Source: CAWBRT01 sp963696525
GTDB taxonomy: Bacteria; Acidobacteriota; Terriglobia; Terriglobales; Acidobacteriaceae
DNA length: 64,000 bases
Assembly: GCA_963696525.1 (NCBI GenBank)
Contig: CAVOKO010000012.1
Span: 62,001-126,000 of the forward strand
Direction: 5' to 3'
Positions within the stretch are counted from its first letter, which is position 1. Each line of letters begins with the position of its first letter. The translations under genes and the position numbers were made by a program. Below the pieces are notes generated by a model. The model ran no database searches and was not told where the DNA came from. It was given only the letters and a program-made list of their open reading frames with translations. Of the stretch, positions 53,789 to 62,133 are shown piece after piece.

Positions 53789-54256
53789 TTAGGCATATTT
53801 TTTGATGAACCCTTCAAGTGCTTTTGCTCTGACTTGCGCCGTGGCTCCTGCGTTCCGGTACACTTTCACCGTGCCGAAGCGGTCGAGCGGTTGAATTTCA
53901 TCATCTGGAATTATTTTCTCGGGGTTGTCGCCCTTATTCCGCAAGACAAAGAAGAACAGCGCGTAGCTTCGTTTCAGGGTGTTAAGGATTTTGTTTAGCT
54001 CTGCATGCCTGTCCTTGTCCACTAATCTAGGACACAGCGCGGCAAGCACGTGAGGCGTGTCATCGGGATCAAGGTCACTTGCGAACTTTTCATACCCCTT
54101 TAAGTAATCATCATCCGACATCCTCCGAATGAAAAACTTGTGTTCGTTGATCGTCCAATAGCGAAAGTGATGATTGCCGTCCGTCAATGCTTCAAGGGTG
54201 TCCGATTTACCCCAGCTTTTGTGGCCAACCACAAAAAACGCTTTTCCTTTTGCCAT
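53789..54256 (-). CDS. Small P-loop protein of unknown function
   Basis: A 155-residue cytosolic protein. The N-terminus has FFVVGHKSWGKSDTLEAL, a Walker A motif (GxxxxGKS). After about 90 residues there is a hydrophobic strand SYALFFFVLRN, and the end reads VKVYRNAGATAQVRAKALEGFIKKYA. It is much shorter than a normal GTPase or AAA protein and I see no clear Walker B Asp. The ATG has GAGGAG upstream. It stands alone, convergent with the NrfD gene. A nucleotide-binding or kinase role is inference. Confidence 0.72.
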   Translation of the reverse strand: MAKGKAFFVVGHKSWGKSDTLEALTDGNHHFRYWTINEHKFFIRRMSDDDYLKGYEKFASDLDPDDTPHVLAALCPRLVDKDRHAELNKILNTLKRSYALFFFVLRNKGDNPEKIIPDDEIQPLDRFGTVKVYRNAGATAQVRAKALEGFIKKYA

Positions 54257-54297
54257 ATAGTTCTCCTCTAAACCCCGATTACTCTGAATGCCGCGCC

Positions 54298-55074
54298 TCA
54301 GCTATGGCCGATATAGTCCAGGCGCCCGCCGTCGACGGTGAGAATCTGCCCGGTGATGAAGCTGGAATCGGGTGAAACCAAAAAAGCCACGCTGTGCGCA
54401 ATATCTTCCGGAGTGCCCGCGCGGCGCACCATGGTGCTTGCCGAGAACCGCTCGATGACCGCCGCAACCTCCTCTGGAGTGCGATTCTGGAAGGTCATAT
54501 CCGTGGGCACGAAACCGGGAGCCACCGCGTTGACGGTAATGCCATGCGGCCCAAATTCCATGGCGAATCGTTTCGTCAGCACCGAGACTGCCGCTTTGGT
54601 AGCGGCATAGAAAGTGGTTCCGGCCATGGCGGTGCCGTGAGCCGCGATCGAGGTTATATTCACGATCCTTCCGTAGCCGCGCGCCTGCATACCGGGGACA
54701 ACCGCGCGGGTCACGTGGACCAGGCCATCCACATTGGTGCGCCGCATGACTTCCATCTGCGCGTAATCGAAATCCAACACATCGCCGCGCCGGGTAATAC
54801 CGGCATTGTTGATGAGAACCACGATCGGGCCGAGCTCCTGCTCAATGCGCTTCACCATGTCCGCCACCGCGAGTGCATCCCCCACGTCGGCGCCCGCCGC
54901 CAGCGCGCGGCCGCCAGCGCCACGGATCTGCGCCACCACGGCTTCCGCATCACCGCCGCGTTCGCGATAATTGACCGCTACGGCCGCGCCTTCGCGAGCC
55001 AGACGGAGCGTGATCGCCCGGCCAATTCCTCGCGAGCCGCCAGTTACCAGTGCAGTTGTTCCTTGAAGCGTCAT
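54298..55074 (-). CDS. Short-chain dehydrogenase/reductase (FabG-like)
   Basis: A 258-residue classical SDR: TGGSRGIGRA for cofactor binding, NNAG, catalytic Ser in NITSIAAHG and YAATKAA, and PGFVPTDM near the end. It resembles 3-oxoacyl-ACP reductase and many sugar or alcohol dehydrogenases, so the substrate is open. The ATG at 55074 has a weak ribosome site. It is divergent from the cupin gene with 88 bases between. Confidence 0.92.
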   Translation of the reverse strand: MTLQGTTALVTGGSRGIGRAITLRLAREGAAVAVNYRERGGDAEAVVAQIRGAGGRALAAGADVGDALAVADMVKRIEQELGPIVVLINNAGITRRGDVLDFDYAQMEVMRRTNVDGLVHVTRAVVPGMQARGYGRIVNITSIAAHGTAMAGTTFYAATKAAVSVLTKRFAMEFGPHGITVNAVAPGFVPTDMTFQNRTPEEVAAVIERFSASTMVRRAGTPEDIAHSVAFLVSPDSSFITGQILTVDGGRLDYIGHS

Positions 55075-55162
55075 GCGCACGATTGTACGAGAGTTTGGAG
55101 CCGGCTTCGAGCTGTCTGATAAAATACTGCGCTCAGCCGTCGAGGCTATCGAGGAAATGAAA

Positions 55163-55558
55163 ATGAGTAACATCGATCCACTGCTTGCTCCGCTCAAAGG
55201 AGCCGATCATCGTGATCTGAATGGGGTTCAGCTTGATGTTGTCCGGGCCGGCAACAGCCGGGTCAAGCGCGTCGTCTACCAGCCCGGATTTCGCTGGTCG
55301 ACTCATATGAAACCAACCACTGGCACCGATCTTTGCATGCACGCGCACGTCGGATTCCTGGCGCGCGGCCAGATCCACATCGAATACGCGGACGGCTGCA
55401 AACAGGAGTTCGCGGCTCCCGAGGTTGTCGTGATCGACCCGGGACACGATGGCTGGGTGGTGGGCGGCGAAGCCGCCGTGCTGATTGAATTCGATTTCGA
55501 AGGCGACACGGCCAGCCGCCTCGGAATGCCTCCAAGTCACCGCCATCCCGGGGCTTGA
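55163..55558 (+). CDS. Cupin-domain protein
   Basis: A 131-residue single-domain cupin. The metal-type histidines can be seen in WSTHMKP and CMHAHVGFLARG, then IHIEYADG, EVVVIDPGHDGWVVG and a last strand with LIEFDFEG. The start at 55163 has GAGG about eight bases upstream. No pathway partner is evident apart from the divergent SDR. It might be an enzyme or a small-molecule binder. Confidence 0.83.
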   Translation: MSNIDPLLAPLKGADHRDLNGVQLDVVRAGNSRVKRVVYQPGFRWSTHMKPTTGTDLCMHAHVGFLARGQIHIEYADGCKQEFAAPEVVVIDPGHDGWVVGGEAAVLIEFDFEGDTASRLGMPPSHRHPGA

Positions 55559-55576
55559 ACGCTGAGCCGTATGCGA

Positions 55577-56992
55577 TCAAACCGTGATCATGGCGGCGAA
55601 AAAGCCATCGCAGGGATGCGTTCCAGGCAACGTGCGCAGATATGGGCCGCTGGTGAGGCTCTCCACGTCAGGCCAGGTCAACTCACCCTCGGATTGCAGC
55701 TCGTGTAAGCGTGCGCGGCAGTCGAGCAGCTTGGCCGCCGTGTGCTCGCGCAAGACTTCTTCAACCACCGCGGCGTTCTCTTCCGCTTCGAGCGAGCAGG
55801 TGGCGTAAACTATCACGCCCCCGGCAGCCAGGTGCCGCAGCGCCGCCGTGAGGATCGCCTTCTGGCGCGCGTGCAGGTCTATGAGATCGTCCGGGCGTAG
55901 CTTCCACTTGATCTCCGGATGGCGCGCCAGCGTGCCGGTTCCCGAGCAGGGCACGTCGGCTAGAATGCGGTCGAACTTGCACCTATAAGGCAACGCGGTT
56001 GCGTCCGCCGTGATCACCTGGACCCCGGCGAGCGCCGCCATTCGCCTCCGCAACTGCTCGGCGCGGCGCGGGTGCAATTCCACGGCGACGATGGCTGCCC
56101 CGGGATTTGCCTCCGCCAGCGCCGCCGTTTTGTTTCCCGGTGCGGCACAGCAGTCGAGAATGCGCGAGCCTTTGCCAACCAGCGCGCCCACGAGTTGTGA
56201 GCCCTCATCTTGAATCTGAACCGCCAAACGATGCTCCAGGTACGCGGGCATGTGCGTCACATCGCCGGCAAGCACGACTCGCGCCGAGCGCAACAGCCTC
56301 CCCGGCGCTAACTCAATGCCTTCTGATCGCAGTTGCGCCTCGATGGCTTCGCCGGGGTCCCCGACAAGCCCGCTGTTGACTTGTTGGGGTGGGAACGTCC
56401 CGCTTGCCGGCAGACGCAGCGCAAGCAGCGGCGCTTGCTGATCGAACTGGCAAATGCGGTGCGCCCGCTCGCTGCCGAACTCAACTGCCCAGCGCGCCAC
56501 CAGCCATGGCGGATGAGCCGAAGCGGCGGCCAATGCCTCGGGTGATTCGGCCTCCGCGTCGGAAACAAAGCTACCCGTAGTGGTCTTCCCTTCGCCGCAC
56601 TGGTGCTTGTCGATCAGCTTACGCAACACCGCATTAGCGAACGGCGCAGCCGATTTCTTGCGCGCCCGCTTCACCAACTCAACGCTCTCATTAACTGCCG
56701 CGTGCGCGGGGATGCGGTCCAGAAAGCGCAGTTGGTAAGCGCCTAGACGCAGTGCAACTAGTACTTCCGCGTCAATCCGGTTCGGTTTTTGCGAGGAGAC
56801 TGACTGAATGTCGTCATCGAGCGCCGACTGCCAGCGCAGCGTGCCCATCACCAGCTCCGTACACAGACCGCGGTCGGCAGCGGAGAGCGAGGTGAGCCGT
56901 CCGGAATGCAGCAGCTCAGAAGCATACGCGCCTTGTTCCTGCACCCGCAGAAGAATCTCAAAGGCGGCAAGCCGGGCGGCGGAGATGGGCAT
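55577..56992 (-). CDS. rsmB: 16S rRNA (cytosine-967-C5)-methyltransferase
   Basis: A 471-residue protein: an N-terminal NusB-like domain (ARLAAFEILLRVQEQGAYA) and a SAM-dependent methyltransferase domain with DCCAAPGNKTAALAEA, the first catalytic cysteine in DVPCSGTGTLARHPE and the second in YATCSLEAEEN. The ATG at 56992 has AGGGAG nine bases upstream. It follows fmt by 14 bases. In the middle, residues near FPPQQVNSGLVGDPGEA are encoded by the dispersed palindrome (56359-56389), an in-frame insertion between the two domains that leaves all catalytic motifs intact. Confidence 0.93.
   Translation of the reverse strand: MPISAARLAAFEILLRVQEQGAYASELLHSGRLTSLSAADRGLCTELVMGTLRWQSALDDDIQSVSSQKPNRIDAEVLVALRLGAYQLRFLDRIPAHAAVNESVELVKRARKKSAAPFANAVLRKLIDKHQCGEGKTTTGSFVSDAEAESPEALAAASAHPPWLVARWAVEFGSERAHRICQFDQQAPLLALRLPASGTFPPQQVNSGLVGDPGEAIEAQLRSEGIELAPGRLLRSARVVLAGDVTHMPAYLEHRLAVQIQDEGSQLVGALVGKGSRILDCCAAPGNKTAALAEANPGAAIVAVELHPRRAEQLRRRMAALAGVQVITADATALPYRCKFDRILADVPCSGTGTLARHPEIKWKLRPDDLIDLHARQKAILTAALRHLAAGGVIVYATCSLEAEENAAVVEEVLREHTAAKLLDCRARLHELQSEGELTWPDVESLTSGPYLRTLPGTHPCDGFFAAMITV
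56359..56389. repeat. Dispersed palindromic repeat core, copy 5, inside rsmB
   Basis: CCCCGACAAG-CCCGCTGTTGA-CTTGTTGGGG has ten-base arms with one mismatch. It is read through in frame by rsmB as part of NSGLVGD. The terminal blocks of the full element are absent. Confidence 0.8.
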
Positions 56993-57006
56993 CACTCGAC
57001 TCCCTG

Positions 57007-57984
57007 TCAGCCCGTCACCGACGGCGTTTCCGCCTGGCTTGGCGGCTCGCCAAAGCTTTCGCCGGAGCGCGGGCGGTAACCGTTGATGAATTCGCGCGCG
57101 CTCATGCGCCGTTTGCCTTCCGGTTGCACTTCGAGAATTTCGAGCACGCACGCTTCCGCGCAACCCGCAAGCAAGCACTCGCCCGCGACGGCAATCGCGC
57201 CCGGATCGAGCACCGAGCCCAATGGAGACGCCATCGGACGTAATGCCGAGAGCGTCAGGTTCTTGCCGCGAAAGCTGGTGTATGCGCCCGGCCATGGCTG
57301 AAACCCGCGCTGGCGGTTGAAAATCTGCGTTGCCGTGCGGCGGAAATCGATGCGGCCATCTTCCCTGGTAAGGATCGGCGCCAGCGTCGCCTCGCGCTCG
57401 ATTTGCGGCCGTGGGATGATGGTGCCGCCGGCCAGTCCGCACAGTGTTTCCAACATCAGATCGGCACCGATGACGGCCAGCGGGGGCGCGATGGTCATGG
57501 CGGTATCGTCGGGCTTGATCGCCAGCTCTTCCTGCAACAGGATGTCGCCGGTATCGAGGCCGGCATTCAGCAGCATGGTGGTGACGCCGGTGATGGTTTC
57601 ACCTTCGGCAATGGCCCATTGAATGGGCGCCGCGCCGCGATATTTTGGCAACAGCGAGCCGTGCAGGTTGATGTTGCCATGCTTGGGCAACTCCAGCATC
57701 CAGCCGGGAATAATGCGGCCGTAGCCGACCACGATGATGGCCTCCGGCGCTACGGATTCCAGTTGGGCGCGAAATTCCTGGTTGTTCTTGATCTTGTCCG
57801 GCTGCGCGATGGGCAGGCCGAATTCGAGCGCCTTCTGCTTGACGGGCGAGAACGCGACCTCCATGCCGCGCCCGCGCGGGCGGTCCGGCTGGGTCACCAC
57901 CAGTTGCACTTCGTGTCCGGCGGAGACAAGTTTTTCGAGCGTGGGAACCGCGAATTGGGGAGTGCCGCAGAAGATCAAGTCCAT
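57007..57984 (-). CDS. fmt: Methionyl-tRNA formyltransferase
   Basis: A 325-residue enzyme that formylates initiator Met-tRNA with 10-formyl-THF. The N-terminal Rossmann domain starts LIFCGTPQFAVPTLEKL; the folate site and catalytic region are in NLHGSLLPKYRGAAPIQWAI and GITTM-like GVTTMLLNAGLDTGDIL. The C-terminal OB-like domain is present. It lies between def and rsmB, the usual cluster. The ATG has no visible ribosome site. Confidence 0.95.
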   Translation of the reverse strand: MDLIFCGTPQFAVPTLEKLVSAGHEVQLVVTQPDRPRGRGMEVAFSPVKQKALEFGLPIAQPDKIKNNQEFRAQLESVAPEAIIVVGYGRIIPGWMLELPKHGNINLHGSLLPKYRGAAPIQWAIAEGETITGVTTMLLNAGLDTGDILLQEELAIKPDDTAMTIAPPLAVIGADLMLETLCGLAGGTIIPRPQIEREATLAPILTREDGRIDFRRTATQIFNRQRGFQPWPGAYTSFRGKNLTLSALRPMASPLGSVLDPGAIAVAGECLLAGCAEACVLEILEVQPEGKRRMSAREFINGYRPRSGESFGEPPSQAETPSVTG

Positions 57985-57994
57985 GGGAAAAAAG

Positions 57995-58115
57995 CAGTTT
58001 CACGTTTCAAAATTTCAAAGTTTTAAAGTTCCCCGAATTGTTCACAGGATGAACAATTTCGGCCCAGCCGAAACCTGAACCTTGAAACCTTGAAACTCTG
58101 AAACCTGGAAACTTG
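57995..58115. repeat. Long imperfect inverted repeat between def and fmt
   Basis: The 137-base gap between def and fmt is almost wholly one inverted repeat. The centre is a perfect nine-base stem AATTGTTCA/TGAACAATT with loop CAGGA (58036-58058). The outer arms are GTTTCAAAATTTCAAAG on the left and runs of TTGAAACC and CTGAAACC on the right. It may fold into a long hairpin in the def-fmt transcript. Confidence 0.6.
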
Positions 58116-58122
58116 TTCCTCT

Positions 58123-58632
58123 TTACCACTCGCCGGCGTTCCGCAGTTTGCGGATCTTGCGGCGTATCAAGTCGCGCTTCAAGCCGCTGACCAGATGAAT
58201 GTAGAGCTTGCCGTTGAGGTGATCGGTCTCGTGCAGAAAGGCGCGCGCCAGCAGGTCTTCGCCGAAGTGCTCGTGCCATTCGCCGTTTTCGTCCTGGGCG
58301 CGCACGGTCACGCGATTGGGACGCGAAACCTTTTCCCGGAATTCAGGAATGCTAAGGCAGCCTTCTTCCAGGGTTTGCGAACCCTCGGCCTTCACGATCT
58401 CCGGATTGGCAAGCACCAGTTTTGCCTCGGGATTTTCCTTGAAGCTGATGTCGACCACCGCCAGGCGCAGCGAAATGCCGATTTGCGGCGCAGCCAGCCC
58501 AACCCCGTGAGCGGCATACATCGACTCGAACATGTCTTCGACCAACGTTTTCAGTTTGTCGTCAAACTCGGTTACCGGCTTGGCCGGAGTTTCCAGAACA
58601 GGATTGCCATATTTAACGATGCTATAGATCAT
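58123..58632 (-). CDS. def: Peptide deformylase
   Basis: A 169-residue metalloenzyme that removes the N-formyl group from new proteins. All three family motifs are seen: GVGLAAPQIG, EGCLSIPE with the metal cysteine, and LHETDHLNG with two metal histidines and the catalytic Glu (usual QHExDH has Gln replaced by Leu). The ATG at 58632 fits the normal N-terminus IVKYGNPVL. It leads def-fmt-rsmB and is separated from aroC by repeat copy 6. Confidence 0.95.
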   Translation of the reverse strand: MIYSIVKYGNPVLETPAKPVTEFDDKLKTLVEDMFESMYAAHGVGLAAPQIGISLRLAVVDISFKENPEAKLVLANPEIVKAEGSQTLEEGCLSIPEFREKVSRPNRVTVRAQDENGEWHEHFGEDLLARAFLHETDHLNGKLYIHLVSGLKRDLIRRKIRKLRNAGEW

Positions 58633-58659
58633 TCGCTTAATCGTTCCGTCGCCTAGCGA

Positions 58660-58816
58660 GCTGCTGAAAAACACACCGGGCCAGGGTCCCCGGCACGCAC
58701 CGTACTTGTGCGTGTTGGGACAGACCCGGGCGAAGCGCTACGGGATATGTGACCCAAATAGTTATAGCGCAATTACTTATATTCTCACATCAGAACAAAG
58801 CTGTTTTTCAGCAGCC
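58660..58816. repeat. Dispersed palindromic repeat, copy 6 (full length)
   Basis: About 157 bases with terminal inverted repeats GCTGCTGAAAAACAC and CTGTTTTTCAGCAGC. Inside are CCCCGGCACGC, GTTGGGACAGACCCGGGCG, AAGCGCTACGG and GCGCAATTACTTATATTCTC, which match copy 2 in reverse. It fills the gap between the aroC stop and the def start. Confidence 0.8.
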
Positions 58817-58818
58817 TG

Positions 58819-59994
58819 TCAATAGTTCCGCAATTGCGCGCAGTAAGAATCGAAGTTACGCCGCGTTTCCAGCATTGAGTCTCCACCAAACTTCTCCAAT
58901 GCCGAAGCCGCAAGCGTGAGCGCCACCATGGCCTCCGCCGCCACCCCGGCCGCCGGCACTACACAAACGTCGGAGCGCTCGTAGGCAGCCTTGACCGGTT
59001 CCCGGGTGGCAAAATCCACCGAGCCGAGCGGACGCCGCAGGGTCGAGATCGGCTTGAGATAGCCGCGCACCACCACGTCGTTGCCGTTGGTAATGCCGCC
59101 TTCGAGTCCCCCGGCATGATTCGAAGCGCGAGTGAAATTAGTAAAGCCGTTCGCCGCATGGTCGTAGCCTATTTCATCATGAATGGCTGAACCGGGCAAA
59201 GAAGCTGCCAGCACGCCATCGCCAATCTCCACCGCCTTGACGGCCTGCAACGACATGACTGCCGCGGCTAAACGCGTGTCGAGCCGCTCGTCCCAGTTGG
59301 CCACGGTGCCGAGGCCGGGAGGCACGGCGCGCGCCACCACCTCGAAAACCCCGCCGACCGTGTCGCCGGTGCGCAGAACCTGGTCGACCTGCTGCTTCAT
59401 GCGGCCTTCCGCCTCGGCATCGACACAGTTCAGCAACACCTCATCTTTGGCAGAGGCGGAGACGATCTCCTCCCAATCGACGGTTCGCGTCAAACGCTCC
59501 GCGCCGACCTGTATGACATGGCTGAGGATATCCATGCCAAGCTCCCTCAGAAACAGCTTGGCAACCGCGCCGGCCGCAACCCGCGCCGCCGATTCCCGGG
59601 CGGATGCCCGCTCCAGCACATAGCGTGCGTCGGCAAAATTGAACTTCAGAGCACCCGCCAGATCTGCATGCCCCGGCCGCGGCGATTCCACTCGACGGTG
59701 CTTTTGCGGATCTCCGGGTTCAACCGGCAGCGATTCCTGCCAGTTTTTCCAGTCCCGGTTTTCGAGCAGGATCGAGACCGGCGACCCAATAGTTTTCCCG
59801 TGCCGCACTCCCGATAGGAAGCGTGCCGCGTCGCGTTCGAGTCGCATGCGTCCGCCACGACCGTAGCCCTGCTGGCGCCGCCAGAGTTCGCGGTCGACAA
59901 ATGCCTGATCGACGGCAACCCCGGCCGGCAGGCCCGAGAGCATGGCGATCAGCGCCTCTCCGTGCGACTCGCCAGCGGTCGAAAACCTAAGCAT
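58819..59994 (-). CDS. aroC: Chorismate synthase
   Basis: A 391-residue FMN enzyme that makes chorismate from EPSP, the last shikimate step. It shows the three signatures: GESHGEALIAMLSGLPAG at the start, GRASARESAARVAAG-like ERASARESAARVAAG in the middle and RPLGSVDFATREP towards the end. The second catalytic His region is RHGKTIG. The ATG at 59994 is close to the expected N-terminus; the ribosome site is poor. It stands alone upstream of repeat copy 6. Confidence 0.95.
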   Translation of the reverse strand: MLRFSTAGESHGEALIAMLSGLPAGVAVDQAFVDRELWRRQQGYGRGGRMRLERDAARFLSGVRHGKTIGSPVSILLENRDWKNWQESLPVEPGDPQKHRRVESPRPGHADLAGALKFNFADARYVLERASARESAARVAAGAVAKLFLRELGMDILSHVIQVGAERLTRTVDWEEIVSASAKDEVLLNCVDAEAEGRMKQQVDQVLRTGDTVGGVFEVVARAVPPGLGTVANWDERLDTRLAAAVMSLQAVKAVEIGDGVLAASLPGSAIHDEIGYDHAANGFTNFTRASNHAGGLEGGITNGNDVVVRGYLKPISTLRRPLGSVDFATREPVKAAYERSDVCVVPAAGVAAEAMVALTLAASALEKFGGDSMLETRRNFDSYCAQLRNY

Positions 59995-60426
59995 ATAAGG
60001 ATTGTAGCCGATAGCCGTCCTGGGCCGGTTTTGCGAAAGCTATATCCCATGAAGCAGCCGGCGCACCGGGATCCCAGCTCCGCACCTGACAAACGCCGCT
60101 GTTGTGCTGGTCGGGATGGTAAATGCCGTCTTTGTGTCAGTTGACGACGGTGAGTCTGGCGCTAATGGCTTCAGAGTACATTGCCTAAACGGATTTATCC
60201 TAATTACATGAAACGATTATTCTTAAATTAACGTGATAAATGGGCACATTAAGAATTTAATTGTCCTATTTTAGGATAGAAACACTGTAGAATTAAGTGT
60301 CTAAGTGATTTAACGGGTAACGAGTCAGTGAACGCTCCGCCCGTGAACTATGGAAAGACTAAGGTTTCCGTTAGCCTAAGGGTTGTCGGCTCACCTGAAA
60401 CTTGTCAGGTGAGGAGGGGTAAACGA
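59995..60426. other. Divergent gap between aroC and the histidine kinase
   Basis: 432 bases. The right part (60180-60320) is clearly AT-rich compared with its surroundings and contains TCCTATTTTAGGA and TTAAGAATTTAATT, a likely promoter zone. A hairpin before the kinase start is listed separately. No coding sequence is seen, although an in-frame GTG at 60328 could extend the kinase. Confidence 0.45.
60390..60413 (+). promoter_or_regulatory. Leader hairpin next to the kinase ribosome site
   Basis: CTCACCTGA-AACTTG-TCAGGTGAG is a perfect nine-base stem with a six-base loop. It ends where the AGGAGGGG ribosome site of the kinase begins, so folding could change access to it. Confidence 0.45.
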
Positions 60427-61329
60427 TTGTCGGCTCTGCTGCCCATCAAAGAAAGCGTGCGCGCTTTGATCCTGGAAGCGACAACTGCCTTGCAGCCGCA
60501 CTTCTCGGAAATTACGGCCGCATGGCGCAAGCAGATGTTCGCCGAGTTCGAATTCGAAGGACGCGCCATGGCAGCCTTGGAGCGTTTGAACCTTGCCACC
60601 GGCTTCGCCTTGTTTTCCCAATCCGATTTTGGGGCGTTCTTCGAAAACCTGAATTACTTTGGGACGCGGCTGGCGAAACTGCAAATCGATACCCGCGCGG
60701 TTGCCCGCTCGCTGGAGCTTTACCACGAGCTATGCGAGCCCCACATACGCAATGCTTTTGCCGATCGGAGAGCTTTCGCCGAGCGCCAGTATGCAATTCT
60801 CGCCGCACTGGACACGCTTTCGTCGGCGACTTTCGTGGCTGTGTCGGGAGCCTACTACGACACCCAGCGCAATGCAGGTAATGCACTGCTGGAGGTCTTG
60901 GACGCGGAGCTGTCGGCACGCAATCTGTCTGCCTTGCTGGAACGTGTTCTAGGCATCACGACGCGTATTTTCAACGCCAGTACCGGAATCATTCTGCTGC
61001 TCGATCCAAGTACCCAAGTTCTGCGCATCAAGGCGGCGGTCGGGCTCGAAGGCGATTTGAGCAGCATCACCGTCGAAATCGGACAGGGGTTTTCCGGACA
61101 CATCGCCGCCACCGGCGAGTCCGACATCCTGCCCGACATATCTCAGTCGCACGGCGTACTGAATCCCCTGCTGCGCGGCAACTCACAGTCGCTCTGGGGC
61201 GCGCCGCTGAAGGAAGCGGACAAGGTCATTGGCGTTCTGGTGATCGGCTTTGCACGGCCTTATGTTTGGCTGCCGACCGAACGGGAGCTGCTGACGGGCC
61301 ATTGCCGACCGTTCAGCGCTGGCCATTAA
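60427..61329 (+). CDS. GAF-domain sensor histidine kinase, 5' part (frameshift)
   Basis: The sensor half of a histidine kinase, about 300 residues from a TTG at 60427 with AGGAGGGG nine bases upstream; a GTG at 60328 would add 33 residues without a ribosome site. The first 150 residues are helical, and a GAF domain spans about 165-290 (NLSALLERVLGITTRIF, GIILLLDPST, GQGFSGHIAATGES). The frame breaks after ERELLT: dropping one G of the GGG near 61298 gives LTAIADRSALAINRAEM and joins the kinase half. Confidence 0.82.
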   Translation: MSALLPIKESVRALILEATTALQPHFSEITAAWRKQMFAEFEFEGRAMAALERLNLATGFALFSQSDFGAFFENLNYFGTRLAKLQIDTRAVARSLELYHELCEPHIRNAFADRRAFAERQYAILAALDTLSSATFVAVSGAYYDTQRNAGNALLEVLDAELSARNLSALLERVLGITTRIFNASTGIILLLDPSTQVLRIKAAVGLEGDLSSITVEIGQGFSGHIAATGESDILPDISQSHGVLNPLLRGNSQSLWGAPLKEADKVIGVLVIGFARPYVWLPTERELLTGHCRPFSAGH

Positions 61330-61339
61330 TCGCGCCGAG

Positions 61340-62122
61340 ATGACCGATGCCCTGCGCGAACGCGAAACGCGGATTGCCGAACTTTCCGGCCATCTGCTGA
61401 AGGTGCAGGAGGAAGAGCGCAAGCACATCAGCCGCGAACTGCACGATGAAACCGGCCAGGCTCTGATGGTCATCCGTTTGTATCTTGGCATGCTCGACAA
61501 AGCCGTCTCCACGCGCGCGGCCAAGGCAAAAATTCAGGAGTTGCTGGAAGTCGTCGATCGCACCATCGAGGGTATCAGGCGCATCATCGGCCGTCTTTCG
61601 CCGCTGGTGTTGCAGGAGTTGGGGCTGATTGCCGCCATCCGCAAGGAAGCCAAGGACCTGGCGAAAAGCTCAGGTGTCTACGCCCGGGTCGCTGTCTCGG
61701 ACGATGTCGGACGGGTCGCGCCGGAAGTGGAAACAGCCATCTACCGGGTGGTGCAGGAGTCTTTGCACAACGTCGCCAAACATTCCAATGCCCATGCCGT
61801 CACCATTGAGATGAATCGCACAGAAAGCCATTTGCGGCTTCGCATTGAAGACGATGGCGTGGGCATCAGCAATGTTCCCAACTCGCATCGGCCCACGTTC
61901 GGAATGGCCGGAATGCGGGAGCGAATCAGCATGTTGGGTGGAACCATGCGGGTGGAGTCGCGAAAAGGTAAAGGGACCAAAATTCTAGTTAGCGTTCCTG
62001 TTCCTGCCAACGCTTCGCCGCTCGCGCAGCCATTACCCAATTTACGTCTTACATCCACCCCAAGCGGTGATTTGAACGCCGGGGTTGCAAGTCCAACCGT
62101 CAGTACAGGCACCCATAGTTAG
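61340..62122 (+). CDS. NarL-type sensor histidine kinase, 3' part (frameshift)
   Basis: The 260-residue catalytic half. It has a HisKA_3 dimerisation helix with the phospho-His in ISRELHDETGQAL and a HATPase domain with N-box VVQESLHNVAKHSNA, G1 EDDGVGI and G2 FGMAGMRERI. This is the NarX/DesK-type architecture that pairs with NarL-type regulators, and such a gene follows after 11 bases. It could start at 61340 by itself but is more likely joined to the GAF half. Confidence 0.85.
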   Translation: MTDALRERETRIAELSGHLLKVQEEERKHISRELHDETGQALMVIRLYLGMLDKAVSTRAAKAKIQELLEVVDRTIEGIRRIIGRLSPLVLQELGLIAAIRKEAKDLAKSSGVYARVAVSDDVGRVAPEVETAIYRVVQESLHNVAKHSNAHAVTIEMNRTESHLRLRIEDDGVGISNVPNSHRPTFGMAGMRERISMLGGTMRVESRKGKGTKILVSVPVPANASPLAQPLPNLRLTSTPSGDLNAGVASPTVSTGTHS

Positions 62123-62133
62123 GAGTTCAGGAA

